A stretch of 64,000 nucleotides of DNA from Borreliella mayonii (lineage in GTDB: Bacteria > Spirochaetota > Spirochaetia > Borreliales > Borreliaceae). Made by a program: the position numbers and the translations under genes. The stretch's first letter is position 1, and each line of letters begins with the position of its first letter. Where the stretch lies: positions 248,001 to 312,000 of the forward strand of contig NZ_CP015780.1 of NCBI RefSeq assembly GCF_001945665.1, given 5' to 3'. Below, piece after piece: positions 8,467-16,793 of the stretch. The notes under the pieces are model-generated. The model saw only the letters and a program-made list of their open reading frames with translations. It ran no database searches and was not told the origin of the DNA.

Positions 8467-9077
8467 CAAAAATGTATATAAACACAATAATAGAATATAT
8501 TGATTCAAATATAGCTTATTCCCCAATAGTATTTTTTTCTTTGCTAATTTTAGCAGGGCTTAATGTCCCTATTTCTGAGGATGCAATAGTACTAATGGGT
8601 GGGATTTTATCTAGTAGAAAAAATGAATATACTGTATTAATATTTTTGGGAATTTTTTGGGGAGCCTATATTGGGGACATAATATCTTTTTACATTGGGA
8701 AATTAATGGGGAATAAATTGTTTAAAAACAAAAAAGACAATAACCTGCTTGACAAAATAAATTACTATTATGGTCAATACGGAGTATTAACTTTATTTAT
8801 AGGAAGATTTATACCCTTTGGAGTTAGAAACGCAATATTTATATCAGCGGGAATGGGAAATATGAAATCCAATTTATTTATTGTTTCTGACTTTTTTGCA
8901 ACTTTGCTCTCAATAATGGTTTATTTTACTCTAAGCTTTAAACTAGGACAATCATTTGAAATAATATTTTCAAAAATAAAAATAATTATATTTACAATAT
9001 TTATTATTGTAATAGCTACAACAATAATAATCTACGTAATTAAAAAAAATAAAAAAGTTGACAAAAATTTAAAATAA
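8463..9077 (+). CDS. dedA: DedA-family membrane protein
   Basis: A 204-residue integral membrane protein of the DedA (SNARE-associated/VTT) family, now linked to phospholipid and undecaprenyl-phosphate flipping. Recognisable pieces are LAGLNVPISEDAIVLMGG, the GxxxGDxxxFYIGK block (WGAYIGDIISFYIGK), FIGRFIPFGVRNAIFISAG with its conserved arginine and proline, and a strongly hydrophobic C-terminus. By memory the B. burgdorferi orthologue (BB0250) is essential and affects division. Its start overlaps the pcs stop as ATGA, and coupling to a lipid-synthesis gene is consistent with a role in lipid topology. Confidence 0.9.
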   Translation: MTKMYINTIIEYIDSNIAYSPIVFFSLLILAGLNVPISEDAIVLMGGILSSRKNEYTVLIFLGIFWGAYIGDIISFYIGKLMGNKLFKNKKDNNLLDKINYYYGQYGVLTLFIGRFIPFGVRNAIFISAGMGNMKSNLFIVSDFFATLLSIMVYFTLSFKLGQSFEIIFSKIKIIIFTIFIIVIATTIIIYVIKKNKKVDKNLK

Positions 9078-9097
9078 AAAATATAATGGTTAACAGC

Positions 9098-9181
9098 GCT
9101 GTGGTGGTGGAAGTGGTAGACACGCTAGCTTGAGGGGCTAGTGGGTGCAAACCCGTGCTGGTTCAAGTCCAGTTCACAGCA
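9098..9181 (+). tRNA. tRNA-Leu (anticodon GAG)
   Basis: A class II tRNA of 84 nt. The acceptor stem pairs GCTGTGG at the 5' end with TCACAGC at 9174-9180, with A9181 as discriminator; CCA is not encoded. The anticodon arm is CTAGC, TTGAGGG, GCTAG, giving anticodon GAG (reads CUC and CUU). A long variable arm follows (TGGGTGCAAACCCG), as expected for leucine, and the T arm has GTTCAAGTC. It stands 94 bp upstream of leuS on the same strand. Confidence 0.95.
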
Positions 9182-9275
9182 TCAAAATTGTTAGCAGCTT
9201 ATTGAATAAAATTAGAAAAAATGTGATTTAAAAAGATACTAGAGAATAATTATAGGTTGATTTTCAAGAGGACAA

Positions 9276-11798
9276 ATGTCTAAATACGAATTCATAAAAA
9301 TTGAAAAAAAATGGCAAGAATTTTGGGATAATAACAAAACATACAAAGTAGAAGAAGATCTAAGCATTCCCAAAGAAAAAAGATTATATATACTTGACAT
9401 GTTCCCCTATCCTTCTGCCAACGGACTTCATGTTGGCCATCCAGAAGGATACACAGCAACTGATATATTTGGAAGATACAAGCTTTTGAATGGATTTAAT
9501 GTGCTTCATCCAATGGGATTTGATAGCTTTGGACTTCCTGCTGAAAATTACGCATTACAAACAGGAACTCATCCTCAAAAAAGCACAGAGGAAAATATTA
9601 ATAAGTTTAAAAAACAAATAAAAGCTTTGGGATTTGCCTATGATTGGGATCGAGAAATTAGAACACATGAGGAAAATTACTATAAATGGACACAGTGGAT
9701 TTTCTTGCAATTATATAAAAAAGGCCTGGCTTATGCAAAAGAAATGCCTGTATGGTACTGTCCTGAGCTTGGAACAGTATTAGCAAATGAAGAGATTATT
9801 CAAACTCCAGATGGACCAAAATCTGAGAGAGGATTTTACAACGTCGAAAAAAAATATTTAAGACAGTGGGTTCTAAAAATTACAAAGTATGCTGAAAGAT
9901 TGTTAAACGACCTTGGAGAATTAGAATGGCCTGAATCTGTAAAAGAAATGCAGCGAAATTGGATTGGCAAATCAACAGGAGTTGAAATTGAGTTTGAAAT
10001 TGAAGGCCACAGCGATAAAATCAAAGTCTTTACAACAAGGCCAGATACAATCTTTGGTATCACATATTTAGTGATCGCACCAGAAAATAAACTAATAGAA
10101 AAAATAACAAAAAATAACTTTAAAAAAAATGTCTTAAAATATGTAAAGCAAGAAGAACTCAAAAGTGATCTTAAGAGAACCTCTCTTGAAAAAGATAAAT
10201 CAGGGGTTTTTACAGGATCTTATGCGCTTCATCCAATAACAAATGAAAAAATTCCAATTTGGGTTGGAAGCTACGTACTAGGAACTTACGGAACCGGAGC
10301 TGTAATGGGTGTTCCAGCGCATGATGAAAGGGACTTTCAATTTGCTAAAAAGTATAAATTAAAAATTTTACCTGTAATATCAAAATCAGGAAAAAATGAA
10401 ATATTAGAAAAAGCATTTCTTAATGACGGAATTTCAATAAATTCTCCTAATGAATTTAATAATCTTAAAAATTCTGAAGTAAAAGATAAGGTAATAGAAT
10501 GGCTTACTAAAAACAAAAAGGGGAAAGAAAAAGTTACCTACAAGCTTAGAGATTGGATTTTTTCAAGGCAAAGATACTGGGGAGAACCTATACCCATTTT
10601 GTTTGATAAACTTGGAAATGCAATACCCTTAGAGGAAAATAATCTTCCCTTAAAGCTTCCAGAAATTGCAAACTATAAACCTTCTGGAACAGGAGAATCT
10701 CCTTTATCAAGGATTAAAGATTGGGTAAACGTAAAAGATACGGGTTTTACAAGAGAAACAAATACAATGCCTCAATGGGCAGGCTCTTGTTGGTATTATT
10801 TAAGATACCTCGACCCTAAAAACCCAAAAGAGTTTGCAAGCAAAAAAAAAATTGAATATTGGATGCCGGTTGACCTATACATAGGTGGGGCTGAACATAC
10901 AGTATTACACCTGCTTTACTCAAGGTTTTGGCACAAAGTTCTTTATGACCTAGGATATGTAAATACCAAAGAACCTTTTAAAAAGCTAATAAATCAAGGC
11001 ATAATAACGTCATTTTCTTATCAAAAAGAAAATGGAGTTTTAATACCTAATGACCAAGTTATAGAAAAAGATAATAAATTTTTTGACAAAAAAGATAACA
11101 AAGAAGTAACCCAAGTAATTGCCAAAATGTCAAAATCTTTAAAAAATGTAATAAACCCAGACGACATTATTAAGGAATTTGGAGCAGACTCAATGAGAAT
11201 TTATGAAATGTTTATGGGACCACTAACAGATTCTAAGCCTTGGAATACTAAAGGCATTATTGGCGTTTTTCGATTTTTAAATAAAATTTGGAGCTTAAGA
11301 GAAAAAGAACTATCAAAAGACAATCCTCCAAAGGAAATAATATCTAAACTACACAAAGTAATAAAAAAAGTCACAGAAGACACAGAAAAACTAAATTTCA
11401 ATACTGCAATCTCCGCCATGATGATATTTATAAATGAACTTCTAAAGTATGAAAAAAATTATTTAAACATATTTAAACCGTTTATCGTTATTTTATCCCC
11501 TTATGCGCCACATTTAGCAGAAGAGCTATGGGAATATATTGGGGAGCTTCCTAGTTTATTTAAAAATTCAAAATGGCCAAAATTCGATGAAAGCCTTATT
11601 ATTAAAGACGCAAAAGAAATTGTCCTACAAATAAATGGAAAAATAAAAGACAAAATTTTACTAAACAAAGAAACAGGTGAAGAAGAACTAAAAGAAATAG
11701 CAATGAAAAATAGTAAAATACAATCAAACTTATTCAATAAAAAAATAGTAAAAATAATTGTAATTAAAAACAAGCTTGTCAACATAGTAATAAAGTAA
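9276..11798 (+). CDS. leuS: Leucyl-tRNA synthetase
   Basis: Class I aminoacyl-tRNA synthetase that charges tRNA-Leu. The 840-residue length is normal. The HIGH motif appears as HVGH at residues 52-55 after PYPSANGL, and the KMSKS motif is exact at 617-621. The CP1 editing domain is present (GTYGTGAVMGVPAHDERDF), so proofreading should be intact. The start ATG has AGAGGA upstream. It lies just downstream of a tRNA-Leu gene and 13 nt before the RND-type gene. Confidence 0.98.
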   Translation: MSKYEFIKIEKKWQEFWDNNKTYKVEEDLSIPKEKRLYILDMFPYPSANGLHVGHPEGYTATDIFGRYKLLNGFNVLHPMGFDSFGLPAENYALQTGTHPQKSTEENINKFKKQIKALGFAYDWDREIRTHEENYYKWTQWIFLQLYKKGLAYAKEMPVWYCPELGTVLANEEIIQTPDGPKSERGFYNVEKKYLRQWVLKITKYAERLLNDLGELEWPESVKEMQRNWIGKSTGVEIEFEIEGHSDKIKVFTTRPDTIFGITYLVIAPENKLIEKITKNNFKKNVLKYVKQEELKSDLKRTSLEKDKSGVFTGSYALHPITNEKIPIWVGSYVLGTYGTGAVMGVPAHDERDFQFAKKYKLKILPVISKSGKNEILEKAFLNDGISINSPNEFNNLKNSEVKDKVIEWLTKNKKGKEKVTYKLRDWIFSRQRYWGEPIPILFDKLGNAIPLEENNLPLKLPEIANYKPSGTGESPLSRIKDWVNVKDTGFTRETNTMPQWAGSCWYYLRYLDPKNPKEFASKKKIEYWMPVDLYIGGAEHTVLHLLYSRFWHKVLYDLGYVNTKEPFKKLINQGIITSFSYQKENGVLIPNDQVIEKDNKFFDKKDNKEVTQVIAKMSKSLKNVINPDDIIKEFGADSMRIYEMFMGPLTDSKPWNTKGIIGVFRFLNKIWSLREKELSKDNPPKEIISKLHKVIKKVTEDTEKLNFNTAISAMMIFINELLKYEKNYLNIFKPFIVILSPYAPHLAEELWEYIGELPSLFKNSKWPKFDESLIIKDAKEIVLQINGKIKDKILLNKETGEEELKEIAMKNSKIQSNLFNKKIVKIIVIKNKLVNIVIK

Positions 11799-11811
11799 AA
11801 AGAGGCATGAT

Positions 11812-14109
11812 ATGGACTTTGAAAGTCTAAGCATTAGATATAAAGGAATTATATTCACAATATTTATCTTAATTACTATTTTTTTAGGATTTTTTTTTAA
11901 AAATCTTAAATTCGATGCAAACATCTTAAAACTTATACCCAAGACCAAAGAAACTGAAAGTTTAATAGACATTGACAAAAGTAATTCACTTTTATCCACA
12001 ATAGTAATATTTCAAGATAAAAAAAATATTTTCAATAAAAAAAATTTTGAAACAATAAACAGCGTAATCAATGAAATAACTAAAATTTTAAAAGTATCTC
12101 CAAATGCCGTTACAAGCATATTTTCTTATTTTCCACAATTTAAAAAAGAAGTCTACACAGATAAAGATATAGAAGAAATAAAAAATAAAATAAAATCAAC
12201 TCCATTTGTAAAAAACACATTCTTAGGTAACTCAGAAAATTTAATATACTTCATAATAATCCCATCAGAAAGTGATAAAATAAACTTCAGTAGAAATTTA
12301 AAAACTGAACTTGATGAGATGGAAAAAACAATCAAAAAATATGAAACAGACGATCTAAAGTTGTATCTTACAGGAGATTTAATAGTAAGAGAAAAAATCT
12401 TAAACTACATGGTTGAAGACTTCAAGATCTTAGGACCTCTTGCTACTTTTGTAGTAATAATTTCACTTTATCTTATTATAAAAAATCTAATTGGAGCATT
12501 AATTCCTATTTTTATTGCATTATTATCATTGATTTGGACTTTTGGAATTAAAGGACTTATACAATCCCCTATTACAGTGCCAGAAACTTCAATGATTGTT
12601 TTACTTATTTCAATCGGATGCGCCAATGCTGTACACATAATAAATGAAATATTTAAATTAATAAAAAAAGAACAACTCTCAAAAGAATCCATAAAAGCAA
12701 CAATTAAAAAACTTAAAACACCCATCCTGCTAACATCTCTTACAACGGCATTTGGATTTTTATCTCTTACAACCTCTTCAATTAATGCCTACAAAACAAT
12801 GGGTATTTTCATGTCAATTGGAGTAATTATCTCGATGATAACCTCATTAACCGTTTTACCTGGAATAATAACATTAATCCCATTTGCAAAAAAAAAGTCT
12901 TTTGAAAAAGAAAATAAACTAAATAAAATATTTTTCCTTGAAAGACTTGCCAAACTAAATACACAAATAACAAAATCTATATTAAAAAGAAAATATATAT
13001 CCTCTATAATAGTCCTCATTATACTTGGAATTTCTTTTATAGGTCTTTTAAAGATCGAAATCAATTTTGATGAAAAAGATTACTTTAAAGAAAGCACAAG
13101 TGTAAAAAAAACATTAAACTTAATGCAAAAAGAAATGGGGGGAATATCAATTTTCAAAATAGAACTTGAAGGCAGCCCTGGTGAATTTAAAAATGCTAAA
13201 GCAATGCAAATCTTAGACTTAATTACAGACAAACTTGATGCATTTTCTGCAAAAACTCAATCTAGCTCTATTAATGGAATTTTAAAATTTACAAATTTTA
13301 AAATTAAAAAAGAATCCCCACTAGAGTATAAACTGCCTGAAAACAAAATTATACTAAACAAACTAATAAATTTGGTAGATAGAAGTGATTGGACTAAAGA
13401 TAATAAAAAAATGTACATTAATGATGATTGGTCATTAATATCTATCATGGTCAGAATTGAAGACAACTCAACCGAAGGAATAAAAAAATTTGAAAAATAT
13501 GCTATTAAAACAATTAATGAATATATGAAAAATAATAAATACCATTTCTCAGGAGTTTATGATAAGGTATTAATAGCTAAAACAATGGTAAAAGAACAGG
13601 TTATGAACATTATAACAACTCTTGGATCAATAACACTACTACTTATGTTTTTCTTTAAATCTATAAAAACCGGAATAATTATTGCAATCCCAGTAGCATG
13701 GTCAGTGTTTTTAAACTTTGCTGTAATGAGGTTATTTGGAATAACCTTAAACCCTGCAACAGCAACAATTGCATCTGTAAGTATGGGAGTAGGAGTAGAT
13801 TATTCAATTCATTTTTTCAATACGTTTATTTTAAAATACCAAAAAAATCAAATCTACAAAACTGCCCTTCTTGAATCAATACCCAGCGTATTTAATGGAA
13901 TATTTGCAAATTCTATTTCTGTTGGAATAGGATTTTTAACTCTAACATTTTCGTCTTATAAAATAATATCAACTCTTGGAGCAATAATTGCTTTTACAAT
14001 GCTAACGACATCTCTTGCATCGCTAACCCTTCTTCCATTATTAATTCATTTGTTTAAACCTAGAGTAAAACTAGTCTCAAACAACAATTTAAAAAAATTA
14101 AAACAATAA
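11812..14109 (+). CDS. RND/MMPL-family membrane transporter
   Basis: A 765-residue integral membrane protein with the RND (patched/MMPL-like) layout: one N-terminal membrane helix, a large periplasmic loop, a block of five to six helices containing a sterol-sensing-like region (PETSMIVLLISIGCANAVHI), then a repeat of the same plan with GVGVDYSIHFFNTF in the second half. The charged residues in these two matching segments are typical for proton-coupled RND transporters. The substrate is unknown; lipids or lipoproteins are possible because MMPL-type members often move lipids. The start ATG has AGAGG upstream. Its end overlaps the end of lon on the opposite strand by 12 nt. Confidence 0.88.
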   Translation: MDFESLSIRYKGIIFTIFILITIFLGFFFKNLKFDANILKLIPKTKETESLIDIDKSNSLLSTIVIFQDKKNIFNKKNFETINSVINEITKILKVSPNAVTSIFSYFPQFKKEVYTDKDIEEIKNKIKSTPFVKNTFLGNSENLIYFIIIPSESDKINFSRNLKTELDEMEKTIKKYETDDLKLYLTGDLIVREKILNYMVEDFKILGPLATFVVIISLYLIIKNLIGALIPIFIALLSLIWTFGIKGLIQSPITVPETSMIVLLISIGCANAVHIINEIFKLIKKEQLSKESIKATIKKLKTPILLTSLTTAFGFLSLTTSSINAYKTMGIFMSIGVIISMITSLTVLPGIITLIPFAKKKSFEKENKLNKIFFLERLAKLNTQITKSILKRKYISSIIVLIILGISFIGLLKIEINFDEKDYFKESTSVKKTLNLMQKEMGGISIFKIELEGSPGEFKNAKAMQILDLITDKLDAFSAKTQSSSINGILKFTNFKIKKESPLEYKLPENKIILNKLINLVDRSDWTKDNKKMYINDDWSLISIMVRIEDNSTEGIKKFEKYAIKTINEYMKNNKYHFSGVYDKVLIAKTMVKEQVMNIITTLGSITLLLMFFFKSIKTGIIIAIPVAWSVFLNFAVMRLFGITLNPATATIASVSMGVGVDYSIHFFNTFILKYQKNQIYKTALLESIPSVFNGIFANSISVGIGFLTLTFSSYKIISTLGAIIAFTMLTTSLASLTLLPLLIHLFKPRVKLVSNNNLKKLKQ

Positions 14110-16518
14110 TTTAATGACTTCGCGCATATTATCTACAAGATAAAAATTAATACCGCTCCTAATATTAATAGGAATCTCTTCTAAATCCACTCTATTTGCT
14201 TTAGGAACAATAATGTGTTCTACGCCACTACGCTTTGCTGCAATTATTTTTTCTCTAAGACCCCCTATCATCATTACATTCCCAGTAAGAGAAAGTTCCC
14301 CTGTCATAGCCAAATGGGGCCTAACAACCTTATTAAGAGCAAGAGAGATAAAAGCACTAGCTATTGTAATTCCTGCAGAAGGTCCATCTTTTGGAGTAGC
14401 TCCTTCTGGAATATGTAAATGAATAATATTTTTTTCAAAAAAAGATTTACTAATATTTAGATCTCCTTTAATACTATTAACATAAGTATAGGCAATATTA
14501 GCAGATTCTTTCATAACATCCCCAAGTCTACCTGTTAATTTAATTCCGCCCACCTTGGATTCCGTCTTTACAGTCTCAATCATTAAAGTTGAACCTCCAT
14601 AATTTGTCCAAGCAAGGCCCATTACCATCCCCGAATACATAGCATTGGGCATGCTTTCCTTTCTAAAAACAGGCACACCAACATATTCTTCTAGATTGTC
14701 ATTGGAAATTTGATAAGATTTAACCTCAGCATTCTCAATAAGCTTTCTAGCAACCTTTCTTACAATTTTGTTTAAATATTTTTCAAAATTTCTCACTCCA
14801 TTATCTCTTGCATACTCTTGAGCAATTTGAACAAGGGCTGAACTTTGAAATTTTAAAGAATCTTTATCAACTCCGTTTTCACTCAAAACTTTGGGAATTA
14901 AATACTTTCTTGCAATCTCTATTTTTTCGTTATCAACATATCCAGAAATTTCAATAACCTCCATTCTATTTAACAAAGGTCTTGGTATTGTTTCAACAGA
15001 ATTAGCAGTTAAGATAAAAAATACATTTGAAATATCAAAAGGAAGGTCAAGATAATGATCTCTAAATCTAACATTCTGTTCAGGATCTAAAACTTCAAGA
15101 AGAACTGAAAAAGGATCCCCATAACTTGAAGCAGAAATTTTATCCACCTCATCAATTAAAAAAACAGGAGAATTTGTCTTAGTAATTCTTAAGCCCTGAA
15201 TAATTTTTCCAGGCAAAGCACCAACATAAGTCCTTCTGTGCCCCTTGATCTCTGACTCATCACGCATTCCACCAACAGAAAATCTAAAAAACTTGGTACG
15301 CAAAACCTTTGCAATAGCTGCCCCAATAGAAGTTTTCCCCACACCAGGAGGTCCCACCAAGAGAATAATAGCCCCCTTTTGAGTCTTTCTTAATTTCAGA
15401 ACAGAAATATATTCAATAATTCTATCCTTAACTTCGTTCATTCCATAATGAGTTTTATCTAAAATTTTTTTAGATTTTTGCAAATCTAATTTATCAAAAT
15501 TAATTTTCAAATCTCGCCAAGGAAGCTCAGTAATAAGTTCAAGATAATTTCTAACAACAATATATTCAGCTGAGCTTGTCTCAAGAAGTGAAAATTTTTC
15601 CAACTCTTTTTCAACTACCTCTAAAGACTCTCCCTTCAGCTCTAAAGCCTTTAGCTTAGTTTTAAGCTTTTCTAAATCACTGTTTTTTTTATCTCCTATG
15701 CCAAGTTCAGCTTTAATAGCTTTAAGCTGTTCTTTTAAAAAAAACTCTTTTTGTTGTTTCTCTAATCTCTCTTGAATGCCCTTAGCAATTTTATTTTGAA
15801 TTTCAATTAAATTAAGCTCTTCATAAATTAGCTCTAAAACTTTCTTAAGCCTATCTTTTACATTTAAAGTTTCAAGAACTATTTGATGATCATTTTTTGA
15901 AGATGAAATAGTGCTGGCCACAATATCACATAGCTTTCCCTTATCCTCAATATTAACCATATTTAATTGAACTTCCGGCATTTTTCTATGTGTAAATATC
16001 TCTTTGGTTCTAAGCAAGATACTACTGTAAACCGCTTTTGATTGAATATCATCTTTTCTAACCGGAATTTGCTTTAAATAGTCAATCTCAATTATAGGAA
16101 ACTTGTCATTAAGAACAACTTTAACAAATTTAATCCTATCAAAAGTTGAAACAAATATATTGTAACCACCATCTGGAAGATTAATTTTTTTTATTATCTT
16201 TCCAGTAACTCCAACAGAATAAATATCTTTACTATAATCAATAATTAATTTCTGTTGAGCATTATTATTGTTTTTTCCTAAAAATTTATCATTCAAAACA
16301 AATAAGGCAATGATTCCATTGCCCTTCATAGCATAATCGACTGCTTTCATATCAGAATCAGAGATTAGAACAATCGGAATAAACATCCCTGGAAAAACTG
16401 GATGAGAAGGAACCGCTATTAAAGGCACTCTTGCGGGTTTATTAGAATGAGGCAAAATCCCAGCTACGGCTTTTTCTTTCTTTTTATCTCCTAGCCTAGC
16501 TTTTTTAGATTCATCCAT
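14098..16518 (-). CDS. lon: ATP-dependent protease La (Lon)
   Basis: Cytoplasmic AAA+ serine protease that removes misfolded and regulatory proteins. The 806-residue sequence has the N-terminal substrate domain, a coiled-coil middle (LEKQQKEFFLKEQLKAIKAE), Walker A GPPGVGKT at about residues 388-395, Walker B VFLIDEVDKI, and the protease domain with catalytic serine 714 in DGPSAG and a downstream lysine segment (GGLREKIIAAKRSG). By memory it is one of two Lon proteins in this genus (BB0253, Lon-1). AGGAG lies about 12 nt before the ATG, a rather long spacing. The 3' end overlaps the convergent RND-type gene. Confidence 0.96.
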   Translation of the reverse strand: MDESKKARLGDKKKEKAVAGILPHSNKPARVPLIAVPSHPVFPGMFIPIVLISDSDMKAVDYAMKGNGIIALFVLNDKFLGKNNNNAQQKLIIDYSKDIYSVGVTGKIIKKINLPDGGYNIFVSTFDRIKFVKVVLNDKFPIIEIDYLKQIPVRKDDIQSKAVYSSILLRTKEIFTHRKMPEVQLNMVNIEDKGKLCDIVASTISSSKNDHQIVLETLNVKDRLKKVLELIYEELNLIEIQNKIAKGIQERLEKQQKEFFLKEQLKAIKAELGIGDKKNSDLEKLKTKLKALELKGESLEVVEKELEKFSLLETSSAEYIVVRNYLELITELPWRDLKINFDKLDLQKSKKILDKTHYGMNEVKDRIIEYISVLKLRKTQKGAIILLVGPPGVGKTSIGAAIAKVLRTKFFRFSVGGMRDESEIKGHRRTYVGALPGKIIQGLRITKTNSPVFLIDEVDKISASSYGDPFSVLLEVLDPEQNVRFRDHYLDLPFDISNVFFILTANSVETIPRPLLNRMEVIEISGYVDNEKIEIARKYLIPKVLSENGVDKDSLKFQSSALVQIAQEYARDNGVRNFEKYLNKIVRKVARKLIENAEVKSYQISNDNLEEYVGVPVFRKESMPNAMYSGMVMGLAWTNYGGSTLMIETVKTESKVGGIKLTGRLGDVMKESANIAYTYVNSIKGDLNISKSFFEKNIIHLHIPEGATPKDGPSAGITIASAFISLALNKVVRPHLAMTGELSLTGNVMMIGGLREKIIAAKRSGVEHIIVPKANRVDLEEIPINIRSGINFYLVDNMREVIKLLF

Positions 16519-16541
16519 AAAATTTGAAATCTCCTAAGCTA

Positions 16542-16547
16542 ATTATA
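16542..16547 (-). promoter_or_regulatory. Candidate extended -10 promoter for lon
   Basis: On the minus strand TATAAT lies at 16547-16542, preceded by TG one base upstream (TGTTATAAT), which is an extended -10 element. It sits about 25 nt before the lon start codon. No good -35 hexamer is visible 16-18 bp upstream. The rest of the 275-bp lon-recJ divergent gap is AT-rich and shows nothing else I can support. Confidence 0.4.
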
Positions 16548-16793
16548 ACAAAACAAATATTTTATGGAAATTCATTTAATAATATTTTCTTTTATTATAA
16601 AATGATAAAATGAGAATTTTCACAGTTAAAATTATAAATATGAATTTGGATTATGACAAAAATTGCAATCCACTAAAGCTAAACCATTCAACAATAAACA
16701 CAATAACTACTACTTAAAATTAATTAATCTATGGTGAAGCTAATAAAGAAGAATCCTTGAAAAATCGATTAAAAATGAATTCTAGAGAAGTAA

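Noticed and set aside
16639..16716. Short 25-codon plus-strand frame in the lon-recJ gap
   Set aside because: No ribosome site, no known pattern and low complexity; chance frame in AT-rich DNA.
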